Shown one piece after another: positions 10,995 through 21,806 of a stretch of 64,000 nt of DNA (the first letter of the stretch is position 1; every line of letters starts with the position of its first letter). Source of the DNA: Thereva unica. Its lineage: Eukaryota > Arthropoda > Insecta > Diptera > Therevidae. The notes under the pieces were generated by a model that worked only from the letters and a program-made list of their open reading frames with translations, made no database searches and was not told the origin of the DNA. Made by a program: the position numbers and the translations under genes. The stretch is taken from contig OX465286.1 of assembly GCA_949987705.1 (NCBI GenBank), forward strand, positions 21,961,676 to 22,025,675, given 5' to 3'.

Positions 10995-12868
10995 TTCTTC
11001 TTCTTTCTTCTTTAAACTCCTTTAATCCCTCATGGGACATAGGGCGGAAACAGTTGCCCTCCAGCGGACTCTGTTTTGCGCGACAGCTCTCAGCTCCGAC
11101 CAGGATCTCCCAGTTGTTGCGGCTTCTTCTAGTAGGGTTCTCCTCCACGTTGTTCTAGGTCTTCCTACTCGACGGGAACCTTGCGGATTCCAGTCAAGAG
11201 CCTGTTTGGCTAGATTTTCGCTTTCGCGTCGCAAGGTGTGGCCAACCCAATTCCATTTCCTTCGCCTGATTTGGTCGTCTATCCTTTCTTGGCCGGCACG
11301 GCGCCAAAGTTCTTCGTTTGAAATTCTATCTTGCCAGCGGATTTTTAGGATACGACGAAGGCATCTGTTGATGAAGACTTGTAGGCGCCCTGTGATGAAT
11401 TGGGTGACTTTCCATGTTTCGCAACCGTACAAAAGAACTGCCTTAACGTTGGAGTTGAACAGCCGCAATTTGATGTTAGTTGAGATCTCCGTTGATCTCC
11501 ATATGCGGGAGAGGCATGCATATGCGCCTCGTGCTTTGTTTATTCTGGAACTTACGTCTTCTTCTGCCCCACCATTTTCGGTAATAACACTACCGAGGTA
11601 GCAGAATTTATTTACCAGTTCCACGTCACGGTTATTCAGCGCTGTCCGTTCAATGGTGTTTGCATTTATCCGCATTTCTTTAGTTTTAGTCGGATTTAGC
11701 CTTAAGCCTGCCGGACTACTTTCTGTTGCCAAATTGTTCAACATGTTTTTGAGGTCCTGGTGTCTGTGGGCCAACAAACAGATATCATCGGCGTAGTCGA
11801 GGTTCTTAAGGCGGTCTACCAAACCCCATTGTATGCCGCCTGTTCGATTATCTAGAGCGCCGACAAGGATGTCATTTATTACTATAAGAAATAGTAATGG
11901 CGAAAGTAGGCATCCTTGTCGTACTCCTGAGCTCACCTCAAAGCTGTCGGATAATTTTCCATTATGGAGAACTCTGCATTTGGAATTGTTATATAGGGCT
12001 TTTATCAATTCTATTATTTTATCAGGCAATCCACGTCGCCGTAGTGCCTGCCATATAAAGCTCCTATTAACCGAGTCGAACGCTTTCTCATAATCTACGA
12101 AAGCAAGGTAAAGGGGGGATCGGAATTCAGTAGACTGCTCCACTATTATTCTCAAGGTGTTAATATGATCAATACAGGAGCGACCCTTCCTGAATCCGGC
12201 CTGCTGCCTCCTAAGCGTTCGGTCAACTGCCTCACTTATCCTAGATAGTAATATATGGGACAAAATTTTGCCCACTGTAGATAGTAAACAGATGCCTCTC
12301 CAGTTGTCGCATATTGTTAGGTCCCCCTTTTTTGGTATTTTGACTATGATACCTTCCGTCCAATCCTCCGGAAAGGTACAGGTGTTCCATGCTATTTCTA
12401 GGATTGGCAGAAGCGCATCTGCTATGAGGCTTGAGTCGGCTTTCAACAATTCTGGCGGGATGCCATCTTTCCCAGCTGCTTTACCATTGGCCATCGCATG
12501 AATTGCGGTTACTATTTCCGTCTTGGATGGGGCCCGGGTGGTGATTCTTATTGGCTGTGCATTGTTGCTGTTTTCCTGAGGTTCCTGTGTAAGTGTACCA
12601 TTCAGGGCGGCGAAGAAGTAATCTCTCCATCTTTGGAGTTGCTCTTCGTCGCTGCACAGCAGCCTTCCATCCGCACTCTTAACGGCATGCTTTTTAGTAG
12701 AGTGCTTTCCCGAGAGCTGTTTAGTGATTTGGTACAGCACCTTACTGTTGCCTGTGTTTGCCGCGTTTTCCGCTTTTTCTGCGAGCTCGTTTATCTGCTG
12801 CCTCTTATCACGCCGGACACTTCTCTTAACCTCCCGATGTAATTGGGAGTATTCCCGTTCTAATTTGG
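10995..12868 (-). mobile_element. RTE-type LINE, 5'-truncated, with simple GAAGAAAGAAG tail
   Basis: The minus-strand copy starts within the linker after the endonuclease (FAKLEREYS near 12868) and runs through the stop codon. It ends in ATTAAAGGAGTTTAAAGAAG followed by a short GAA/GAAA-rich tail near 10998. The same 3' end recurs at 48.5, 37.6, 24.2, 50.9 and 57.6 kb, so this family is abundant here. A short simple-sequence tail rather than poly(A) fits RTE-group LINEs. Confidence 0.82.
11022..12868 (-). CDS. RTE-type LINE reverse transcriptase, long open 3' part of ORF2
   Basis: The frame is open for over 600 codons, and the first in-frame ATG is at 12740. In order from that ATG: AGKDGIPPELLK near residue 95, NWRGICLLSTVGKILS near 150, the motif A region AFVDYEKAFDSVNRS near 215, SSGVRQGCLLSPLLF near 275, and the catalytic LDYADDICLLA near 318. 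The C-terminal part has VLLYGCETWK, WVGHTLRR, GRPRTTWRRTL and ends ALCPMRD. The endonuclease domain is missing through 5' truncation, so this copy cannot move on its own although its reverse transcriptase is unbroken. Together with the damaged copy at 46.4-48.5 kb it serves as the family reference in this window. Confidence 0.85.
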
Positions 12869-13023
12869 CGAACCTAAATATTTAGATAGAGCTCTTTGAG
12901 ACCTAGAATTGGAATGATAAAAAAAGTCTTCACTCGGTTTCGTTCTACTATGGGTTGAAATTTTCGGTTTAATCGGGGGACTGTTTACCTATATTCTTAT
13001 TTTATTAACACCGGAACTTATTG

Positions 13024-13345
13024 CTAGCTCCTCATTTGATACCCATATCGAATGGGTTGTAAGGAAAAAGGTAGTCCGCCATTTTTATTGGCCGCCATTT
13101 TGAATTTTGAATGACGCCTCATAGCTAATTGTATTCTACTTGTCATGCCTTTTAATTTGAAACTCATGTCGAGGGTCGGGGAGCACAATTGCGAAATTCG
13201 GCCGCCATTTTGGAACCGACTTCTTGATTTTTTTTGTGATTGCATTGTCACGTGAACTGCACATATGTGCAAAATTTGAAGTTGATCGATTATTTGGAAG
13301 TGGGTCAAAATCAAGTTTCAAGATTTGTCTATATACATACATCCA
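13024..13345. repeat. Dispersed GCCGCCAT-rich repeat, copy 1
   Basis: It contains GCCGCCATTTTG words, a TCGATTATTTGGAAGTGGGTC segment split by substitutions from other copies, and a run resembling CATTGTCACGTGAACTGC. Related sequence occurs at 35465-35730 in the same orientation and at 38930-39220 inverted. It is non-coding, and the gypsy 3' LTR lies just beyond it. Confidence 0.65.
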
Positions 13346-13349
13346 TACA

Positions 13350-13644
13350 TGTGGGATTTTAACTGGTTTTTTATTAAACAATTAATATAATAATAATCGA
13401 TATCCGATGACAATAAATTATTTTGTTTCAAAGACAATATAAATCTCAGTACTCCTTGAGTAATACTGAATAATAGTAGCGAAAAGTAGTCAACCGGCCA
13501 CGTCCACGTTCAATAAGGTTCTGATCTCCTTGATGCTTCGCTGTCGTCGTGCGAAGCCGATTGGGGTTGCCTGAGGTGCGGTCATTTAATAGGGTTGCTT
13601 TACGTGCGATAATTTAAATGGATTGCTTGTTTTCAGCCTCCACA
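13350..13644 (-). repeat. Gypsy 3' LTR (295 bp)
   Basis: On the plus strand it starts TGTGGGATTTTAACTGG and ends TTTTCAGCCTCCACA. It matches the 5' LTR along its length except for about 40 bp (after CAGTACTCC) that the other copy lacks and several substitutions. Confidence 0.88.
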
Positions 13645-13907
13645 TTCGACCATCCTGAAAAATTCGTCTGAACTAGATGAACGCCAGCCCCTTCTCCGTC
13701 GTCTTCGCCTTCTTGCATACCCTGTTCATCCTGCACCAGTTCAATATCTGTGTCATCGCGTTGGCTGGCATAATCCTCCGAACCGGAAGGTTCTTCGTCT
13801 TCAAAATCGGAGCCCACTTCACTCGGCCTCAGCTTCATCTTATCGGCGCTGGTACTAGTGACGGCTGGACCTTCTCCTTGTCCGACTTTCTCTACTAGTC
13901 CAGTCAA
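13614..13907 (-). pseudogene. Gypsy pol, acidic C-terminal tail
   Basis: The frame reads VEKVGQGEGPAVTSTS and then an acidic stretch with GSDFEDEEPSGSEDY and EGEDDGEGAG before the 3' LTR. The residues before VEK are found on the far side of the long-TIR element as GFDRYQ at about 15700, so this is the end of the integrase or pol protein cut off by that insertion. Confidence 0.65.
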
Positions 13908-15692
13908 AATAGACGAAAAAACGCCATAATTGGAAGATAATTCCGAAGTTGCTGAAAATTGGAACAGCCGTTAAAAACATTATTATACGTAAGCTGTAGA
14001 GACTGCCACGCGATTGGGCGGCTGCAAACTTTTTTATTCAAGGTCAAAGGGTCAAAATATCAGTTTTTTGCAAATATCTGCTAAACCGTACGTCTTATCA
14101 GAAAATTGTGTTTACAACGTTTGTAGATTAGGCGATTATCTACAAAAAAGTATATTATACATTTTCTCGTAGGAATTGCCATTTCTGAGATATTGTCGTT
14201 TTAATAAGTTAAAATACTCATATTCTATCATTCCCGACTTGTAAAGGTCATCAGAAATTTAATAAATCCTTTGTTGGAGTACGCGGCTAATATTTTCAGG
14301 GGTGATTCCTGGATATATTTGGAGAAAAAAATTGTTCTACAGAGGGCGGCTATCTCCACTATCCACTAAGATACAGGGTGATTAGGGAAAAATTTTTGTT
14401 TTTTTTTTAAATTTACTGAAATTTGAATAACTCCTAAAGTAATTATGATAGAGTAGCCTAATTAGGCTCATCTTTTAGGTAAATGTGTATTCTTTTATTT
14501 GGTATAAAGCACAGTAACCTGAGTGACTCCGTTCAAAAAATATATGTGCCCATAATTATGAAAGTGGTCTAAGTCAAAATTTAAAAAAAATGAGTTTATC
14601 AGTTATTTCATACCACATTAGTTTAAACTAAATGTATTCAATGTAATTTTTACGAAATTGTCAAAAATGAACCATTAGATAGTGGTTGTAATTTCAACAT
14701 TATATGGAATTCATTTAGTGTGTCAAATGCAATTCATTAAATATCTTCAAACAAGAAATATATGACTTAGACCACTTTCATAATTATGGGCACATATAGG
14801 CTCAAACAATGCTTAGAATCTAGACCTGGCAGATTTCTTCGTTTTTCTCAGAAAATTCGTTACTAACAGTACATTTTTTTTTGCTTTTCTGATGCACCAA
14901 ACTATTACCTACAATATTTCCATATACAATAAGTGTTTATTTTGGGTAGTTTTGTAGGTAGTAGTAGTAGTAGTAGTTTTATCGTGTTTTATCGTGAACA
15001 AATAAAAAGTTACTCGTCTTTCAACTGCGGCATAATAGCATTGGTTTGAGCCTACATATTTTTTGAACGGAGTCACTCAGGCTGCTATGTTTTACACCAA
15101 ATTAAAGAATACACATTTACCTAAAAGATGAGCCTAATTAGGCTACTTTATGATAATTACTTTAGGAGTTATTCAAATTTCAGTAAATTTAAAAAAAAAC
15201 AAAAATTTTTCCCTAATCACCCTGTATCTTAGTGGATAGTGGAGATAGCCGCCCTCTGTAGAACAATTTTTTTCTCCAAATATATCCAGGAATCACCCCT
15301 GAAAATATTAGCCGCGTACTCCAACAAAGGATTTATTAAATTTCTGATGACCTTTACAAGTCGGGAATGATAGAATATGAGTATTTTAACTTATTAAAAC
15401 GACAATATCTCAGAAATGGCAATTCCTACGAGAAAATGTATAATATACTTTTTTGTAGATAATCGCCTAATCTACAAACGTTGTAAACACAATTTTCTGA
15501 TAAGACGTACGGTTTAGCAGATATTTGCAAAAAACTGATATTTTGACCCTTTGACCTTGAATAAAAAAGTTTGCAGCCGCCCAATCGCGTGGCAGTCTCT
15601 ACAGCTTACGTATAATAATGTTTTTAACGGCTGTTCCAATTTTCAGCAACTTCGGAATTATCTTCAGTCAAATCTCTAATTTGACTGGACTA
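13896..15692. mobile_element. Long-TIR (foldback-like) element, copy 1, TSD TAC
   Basis: It starts and ends with inverted TAGTCCAGTCAAA. From about 13933 the arms are nearly identical for some 610 bp (13933-14544 against 15058-15671). TAC is duplicated at 13893-13895 and 15693-15695. Removing the element and one TAC rejoins the gypsy codons as RYQ/VEKV, confirming the ends; a 2-bp TA reading is also possible. No protein frame. Diverged relatives lie at 16876-17520 and 36084-36858. Confidence 0.85.
14545..14794. mobile_element. 250-bp MITE nested in the long-TIR element
   Basis: The ends are inverted TGTGCCCATAATTATGAAAG, continuing TGGTCTAAGTCA. TATA flanks both sides (14541-14544, 14795-14798). 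The opposite arm of the host element is uninterrupted at this point (AAAAATATGTAGGCTC), so it acts as an empty site. Tc1/mariner (TA) is possible. Confidence 0.82.
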
Positions 15693-15695
15693 TAC

Positions 15696-16057
15696 CTGGT
15701 ACCGGTCGAATCCTTTGATAGCTACTACCTTATACGGCTCTAGGAATTTAGGTCATATCTTGAGGCCTACTCCGACCTGGGTTCGCTCTATCGCCACTAA
15801 GTCATCTACCTTGTATTTAATCGTCGGCTTTCTTTTACGGTTGAACTGTCAACGGTTTTCCTCTTGGATTTTTGCTATTGCTCTTTTAGCGTTTTCTCGT
15901 AATTCACTTTGGTCCTTGGCGTATCTCCTTACGAATTCCTCTTCTACTATCTCCGCACTCTTTGTTCGTTGTCTGTCTTCATTTTAGTGCCTACGAGTAA
16001 TTGAAAATGCGTCGTCTTGATTGCCCGATGAAACGTATTATTAAGCACTCTTTGCAG
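15696..16057 (-). pseudogene. Gypsy integrase C-terminal segment
   Basis: Between two insertions the minus strand encodes TLQRVLNNTFHRAIKTTHFQ, then KRKPTIKYKVDDLVAIERTQ and EPYKVVAIKGFDRYQ, typical of the region after the gypsy integrase core. In-frame stops follow EENR and GLKI, so it is non-functional. Confidence 0.72.
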
Positions 16058-16699
16058 CGTCGCACAGTGGGACGAATTGCCTAAAACGTGGACAAAAGTC
16101 CGAAAATAAAAGTTTCGACCTAGCGATTTTCATCTTTTGGGTTGACTACAGTATTGTTGGCACTATTAAATCCCGGCAGTAGAAACGGTTAATTGTTTTT
16201 CCTTGAAGCTGCATAGCAGGTCGAGCTTGGCCATTGTTTATTTGTAAAGCGTTCGGCTCTATGGTCAATAAACGTAGTGCAAATTGAAACTTGTATAAAA
16301 TTATAACGACAATACAGATTCGAAATATTGAAAATGGAGAATGTTTCTCCAGGTATGTACTAAATTTTAAATGCTTTATAACTTGTTAAGCGACGTGTTA
16401 ACATTTGTTATTGAAAAAAACAATAATTGTACAATAACGAGAAAAATTTATAAAATTCAATCGAAATTAAGAGAAGTTATGAGTTCCACGCAATCACACT
16501 AAGTCAAGTATTTTTTTATAAAATAGGATATATTTACTTCAGGATTAAAAAAGAAAATCCAGCTACTAGCCGCAACTCTCTTAATAAACCACATATGCAG
16601 TTGCGGCTGCTATATGTTAGCTTTATTGAAATGTCTATAAAAGTGCGGGAAAATTCTCCATATTGTTAAATCTGCACGTTTGGTGGTATTATGTTATCG

Positions 16700-17790
16700 A
16701 CGTCGCTGATCACTTTTTAAAATTCAAAATGGCGGATCCAATATTTCGGACATAATTTTTCAAAATTTGTAGAAATAAGTTCAAAACTTGTATCTATATG
16801 TTTTTGAGCATGCTGATTACGAATCTGATGTCAAAATTAGGAAATTCAAAGTCGCGGATATACATATACCTATAAATATTAGTTCAGTCGTCAGAGCACA
16901 ATTTGAATGCAGACCTCTAACTAAATGTTAACTCACGAAACTTTTTCTAAAAAAATAGTTTTTCGTGAGTACAATATGTTAAAAAAAGTTTCGGAAAATT
17001 GGTTGTACGCTGCTCCTAAAAACAACCCCTAAAAACAGAAAATTCCGTTTTTGGATAATATCGCTTAAACGGCGAGTCCCATCCTAAAATATTGTTTACA
17101 AAGTTTGTAGATCATGCGATTATCTGCAAAAAATGATATTATACATTTTCCCGTACGAATCGCCATTCATGAGATATTTAAAATACTCATATCCCCTAAT
17201 ACGCAACTTGTATCGGTCATCAGACTTTCAATAAATCCTCTGTTGGACTACGTGTCTAATATTTTCAGGGTGATTTCTGGATGGTTTTGGAGAAAAAAAT
17301 TGTTCTAGAGAGGGGGGGCTATCCCCGCTATCCACTAAGGTACAGGGTGCTTACGAAAGAAAAAAATGTATTTTTTTAATATTTACTTAAAGTTGAATAA
17401 CTCCTAAACTAATTATCGTATTGCAACGTAAATCGGTTCGACTTTTAGGTAAATGTGTATTCCTTTATATGATATTAAGAACAGGAACGTGAGTTACTCC
17501 ATTCTTAAAATTTTCGAATTCAAGTATCAAATTCGTATTCAGCATGCTCAAAAACATATAAATACATGTTTTGAACTTATTTATACAAATTTTGAAAAAT
17601 TATGTCCGCCATATTGGATCCGCCATTTTGAATTTCCAAATTTTGACATCAAATTCGTAATCGGCATGTCCAAAAAACATCTACATACAAGTTTTGAGTT
17701 TATTTCTACAATGTTTTAAAAATGATGTCCGCCATATTGGATTCACCATTGTGAATTTTCAGTTTTTGACATCAAATTCGTGATCAGCGA
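16700..17790. repeat. ~125-bp repeat units, inverted and tandem, inside the Transib-like element
   Basis: A unit with ATCCGCCATTTTGAATTT, TTTTGACATCA and AATTCGTAATC occurs once in inverted form (about 16700-16860) and twice in tandem (about 17520-17645 and 17647-17775). The outer units also share GATCAGCGA(C/G)GTCGAT. Between them sits the long-TIR family fragment. Confidence 0.72.
16876..17520. repeat. Long-TIR family fragment, copy 2
   Basis: It begins TTAGTTCAGTCGTC and includes GTTGGACTACGTGTCTAATA, ATCCACTAAGGTACAGGG and TTTTAGGTAAATGTGTATTC, matching the arms of copy 1 with many substitutions. Only one arm is present. Confidence 0.72.
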
Positions 17791-17883
17791 GGTCGATTAC
17801 CCTATAATACCGAATTTCGTCCAAATTTCGTCAATATTTAGACTTTTGTCCACGTTTTCGGCAATTCGTCCCACTGTGCGTCG

Positions 17884-19183
17884 TGACCTCTTGATACCAC
17901 TTTTCCGGCCTCTCCAATGATAATTTAGTTAGTGCAGATATAATGGTAGAGTTGAGTCTTTTAACCTGCCCATTGCCCCTTGGAACTCCGGCTGTAATAT
18001 CTCAGCGGGAAAAGGAGTGCTCCAAGAGCCATCTTGGAGCGCACAAAAAGGAGCATAGAGTGCTCCCGTTGCCATACCCGTTCTATATTCTTTTTAACAT
18101 TGCATGTCATTGCGAGGGAGCATACGTTTTTATGCTCCCAAAAACGCGTTGTTGGAGCATTATAAAAAAGCTTTTTTAAAAAAGAAATATTCATGGGCGC
18201 CTGTGGGTATGTGATCCGGTATCGAAAAGCTTTTATTTGGTTTATCTTTTGCAATTGCCTTTTTCTTTCCAAGCCCGAGAGTGGCTTTACCAAAGCAGTC
18301 CCCCAACTAAACTCTATCAACTTCCAAAGCTGCTTGTCCTCCGTATCGAACGAGAGCCGGGCTATTGAGTTTGCTAATGTCACTTTTTATGGGCATGAAG
18401 ATAATTGCCCGTTTTCTTTTTTTATATAAAATTTATGAAAACTCCAAGAAAGCTCCCTTGAGAGTGCTCCAAGTGCACTCCTCCGTGCATCGCTCCCAAT
18501 TTTTCCCACTGGGATGGTAAACATCAATATGGTGACTTTTACAATACTCACGGAACGTGGTTGAAATGAAGGCGCCCTCTGTCTGCTACAACTCGTCCAG
18601 GATAACCGAATGTGTCAGCGACTATCTCGAACTTTTTGATAACCTCGTCGGCATTTAACGTTTTTGTCGGGAGCAGCCAACAAAATTTCGTGAAACCGTT
18701 CACCATGGCGAAAATATACCTGTAACTTTTCTTAGTCGCACTTAAGGGTCCCATGTGATCGAGGTGCAACGTCTCTAATGGCCTTTACCCTTTGGTTACG
18801 GGATGTAAAAACGATTCCGATTTCCCACTTTTTCTTCCTGCCAAAATGCACTTTACACATAATCCGATACAACCGTCTATTCGTCGTTTTAAATTTGGGA
18901 TGTAATAGTCCTTCTCAAGTTTTTCTTTTACCTTCTGATGGTGGAAATGTCCTTCTTCATGAGCAGTCCTGATGTTACTACTCCTCATTTGGTCTGGGAC
19001 TACATATAATAATCTGCCGTTTACTTCCTTGCACAATATGTCATTCTGGATAATAAAGTCCTTGTAAGGTACACAGATTTTTTCGTCCTTCGACTGTGCT
19101 CGTTGCAATTTCCTTATGACATCGTCGCCGGAGGCTATGCAGATCACAGCTGGGTTTCTGCTGAGTGCGTCAGCGTGTCGCAA
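17884..19183 (-). pseudogene. Gypsy integrase: zinc-binding domain and catalytic core, interrupted
   Basis: Minus-strand frames encode the HHCC zinc-binding region (HFHHQKVKEKL, then CIGLCVKCILAGRKSG) at 19183-18785. The core follows at 18769-18548: HLDHMGP with the first Asp and VVADRG with the second. The frame resumes beyond an insertion as ITAGVPRGNGQVKRLNSTI. In active integrases the last motif is NGQVE; here the catalytic Glu position is Lys. Integrase joins element DNA to the host genome, and this copy could not. Confidence 0.8.
18001..18513. mobile_element. 513-bp CCCAG-ended TIR element in gypsy integrase, TSD AT
   Basis: The ends are CTCAGCGGGAAAA and, inverted, CCCAGTGGGAAAA, flanked by AT at 17999-18000 and 18514-18515. 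Removing the element and one AT restores the integrase codons VYHITAGVP. Subterminal sequence repeats GGAGTGCTCCAAG-like words. The minus frame 18383-17961 spans its left end and is not a known protein. Confidence 0.75.
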
Positions 19184-19223
19184 CTGTGTTCCGGAGCGGT
19201 GGACAACTTCGAAATGGAATTCT

Positions 19224-20643
19224 TCAAGTAAGAGGGCCCAACGTGCAACTCTTGTTACTAAGTCCTTCTTCTTTAAAGTTAAGGCAAACGCTTTGCAGTC
19301 CGTAATTATCTTGAAGGGTTGTCGTGTTAGGTATATTCGGAACTGCTTGTATCACAGCGAGAACCTCCAGTTCATAACTTGTGTAGCGTTGTTCTGCTTC
19401 ACTGGTCTTTCTGCTCATGTAATATATTGGGTGCAATTCTCCGTCTTCATTACCCTTTTGTAGCAGCACTGCTCCATATCCATGTTTGCTGGCGTCGGTA
19501 TGTACCTCCGTATATTGACCGTATTTAAAGATTTGTAATACTGGTGGACCTACTAACCTTAACTTCAATTGTCCAAATGCTTCTACTGCTTCTTTTCCGA
19601 AGTTGAATTTGCTGTCCTTTTTCAAAAGATCGCTGAGCGGTTTGGCTATTACGGCATAGTCCTGGATGAACTTCCGGAAATAACCGGTCAACCCTAAAAA
19701 ACTTTGGACCTGTTTCACAGTTTATGGTTGCGGGAACTTCATGACTGCTTTGGTCTTAGCAGGTGAAGGGGAACCCGTTTCTGCTTTCACCACATGGCCT
19801 AAATATTCGACCTCCCTCTGTAGAAATTGACATTTTCCCCATTTTATACGTAATCCGTGATTCTCAGCCCACTGCAATACTCTTCTTAAGCGTTGAAGTC
19901 CTTCTTCTACCGAGTTTGCTGGAACAATAACGGTATCGACGTACACAACCACGGTACCCTCGATTATCAACTCCCTAAATGCATGATTTATGTACCTTTG
20001 GAACACACTGGGAGAGTTACACAATCCGAAAGGTACGCGGAGAAACTCGTACTGGCCTGCTTGTGTCACGAACGCTGTGTACTTTCTGCTACTAGGCTCT
20101 ATCTCCACGTGAAAGAACCCGTTTTCCAAGTCAAGCGTACTAAAAATCGTAGCTTCTTGCAGTTTCAATCTGCTCCTCGATTACCGGCAAGGGATAATGG
20201 TCTCGATGGATCTTTTTATTCAATGCTCGGAAGTCTATGCACAGCCTGTGAGAGCCATCCTTCTTCCTCACAAGTACCACTGGGCTTGCATAATCTGACG
20301 AACTTTCTGTGATAACTCCACACCGAAGCCATTCTTCCACCTGATCGTCTATAATTTTCTTCTCTGCTGGGGGGAATCTTCTCGGCCTTTGGTAAACTGG
20401 GATATCATCAAGAGGAATTATACTCGTCTGCACAGGTGACTCAACATGACTCGTAGGTGAATATTTCTTGATCATATTAATCACATCTCTATATTCGCCA
20501 AGAAACAGATAGCTTCGCTGTCCTCCTTTTGGATGTCGTCCTCCACGTTTACCTTCTTTGTAATAACCACCTCGCCACCATCTATCTTCACCACGGCCTG
20601 TCTCACAAGATTCATCCCCAAAATCATTGCAGGTTTCAGGCAA
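19224..20643 (-). pseudogene. Gypsy reverse transcriptase and RNase H
   Basis: 20643-20140 encodes VEEWLRCGVITESSSDYASP and VRKKDGSHRLCIDFRALN. 20168-19722 encodes FSTLDLENGFFHVEI, LRVPFGLCNSPSVFQ and YVDTVIVP; the catalytic YVDD has become YVDT. 19718-19224 encodes VQSFLGLTGYFRKFI and RNase H (EVHTDASKHGYGAVLLQ, YTSYELEVLAVI). Frames are broken between these blocks. The enzyme would turn genomic RNA into DNA; the Asp loss at the active site alone would disable it. Confidence 0.85.
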
Positions 20644-21080
20644 TTGTCAGGTACTATATGAGCTTCGACGCCGTCGTACACTTCCTCATTTATTTCTAGC
20701 TTAAGCGTGCATAATCCTGTTGTACGTATGTTTGACCCTAGCCCTAAAATAGATAGAGTTATATATTTGAAATAGTTACTGGTTTTATTAAATCGAGATA
20801 CAACGTGTTCGTTGATAACACAGATGTCGCTCCCCGTGTCCAATAAACTCTCTACAACTCCATTTTCTTTCACCGGTAGACACATGCGGTTAATGGTGAT
20901 AGTATGTAGGGCTGCAGATGAAACTTGTTGGGCCTTACAGTCCTGTCTCTTATTGATTGCACTGGAAGCACTTGAGTCCTTTTTGCTTCTGGGGGCATGC
21001 GTGGAGTTCGTGTTCCGCAAAACCGCAATTAAAACACTATCTTCCTCACCTTCCTTTCCTGTGGTTGGCCTTTTGAGCAT
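20481..21080 (-). pseudogene. Gypsy zinc knuckle and aspartic protease
   Basis: The protease motif is LLDTGSDICVINEHV, followed by ILGLGSNIRTTG and MILGMNLV. Just upstream, in a neighbouring frame, CFNCGFAEHELHAC is a complete CX2CX4HX4C zinc knuckle, with a second partial one (KCFQCNQ) ending at a stop. The protease would process Gag-Pol. Frame changes show decay. Confidence 0.78.
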
Positions 21081-21700
21081 TTACTTCACCGCCCATGCCG
21101 GCTACCGATTTGTTAACGTCTTTCTTTATTTTCTCGTAGATCGATAATCTTTCCTTAAATTCCTGGATCGATTTCGCGCCGTACGGCACTGCTTTATTAT
21201 AACATGAATCGTTAATTCCGTTAATAGCGTAACTTATAATCGAGGGTTCGTCAATTTCGGCTTGCGACGCAATGTGTATAATTTGATACAAATATTCCCG
21301 AAACGATTCATTTTTTTTCTTCTTCGTTTCCCTCAACTTGCTATGAACTTCCGCCGTGTTGATCCGCGGCTTGAATTCGTTAGAAAGTGCAATTTTTAAT
21401 TCTTCGTAGGTAGGCGGCTTAGTCCCACACTGGATGAGGAGCTTTGCCACTCCGCTTAGCGATCATTTTCAAAATATGTACCGTTGAAGGTCATTCCATC
21501 GGAAAGTTTCGGCGTACTCACACCTTTACGTTGACCGTCTCGTCTCCCGAGAACTCCCGTATAATATTTTCAAAATCCGCAAAATTAAATCTCGCACTAG
21601 TCTCATTCAGGTCGGTAGGATTTAAACGTGTGGAACTAGAAACTTCATCATTAATCTCAACGGTGTGGTTGCTACTTTGTAGCGTTCTCCTCCTTCGGCC
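21046..21700 (-). pseudogene. Gypsy gag
   Basis: The more 5' part (about 21700-21518) reads FADFENIIREFSGDETVNVKV and stops. The next frame (21450-21046) reads LIQCGTKPPTYEELKIALSN and NESFREYLYQIIHIA, typical of Ty3/gypsy capsid sequences. At least one frameshift or stop separates them. Gag would form the particle that packages the RNA. Confidence 0.7.
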
Positions 21701-21806
21701 TCCCATTTGTGGGATTTTAACTGGTTTTTTATTAAACAATTAATATAATAATAATCGATATCCGATGACAATAAATTATTTTGTTTCAAAGACAATATAA
21801 ATCTCA

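Larger units (their letters stand above)
16063..17878. mobile_element. Transib-like non-autonomous element with CACAGTG ends, TSD CGTCG
   Basis: The inverted repeats are 38 bp with one mismatch. They start CACAGTGGGACGAATTGCC and end GTGGACAAAAGTC. CGTCG is duplicated at 16058-16062 and 17879-17883. Dropping the element and one CGTCG restores the gypsy frame as EVTTLQRVL, so the 5-bp duplication is firm. CAC(A/T)(A/G)TG termini and GC-rich 5-bp duplications are hallmarks of Transib elements, the relatives of RAG1. The interior has no transposase frame. It consists of diverged ~125-bp repeats in both orientations and a fragment of the long-TIR family. Confidence 0.72.

Noticed and set aside
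16063..17878. Immune-type V(D)J recombination locus
   Set aside because: The RSS-like sequences are inverted transposon ends with a target duplication, and no receptor segments are nearby.
17961..18383. Minus-strand 140-codon frame
   Set aside because: It crosses the left end of the 513-bp CCCAG-ended element and matches no family.
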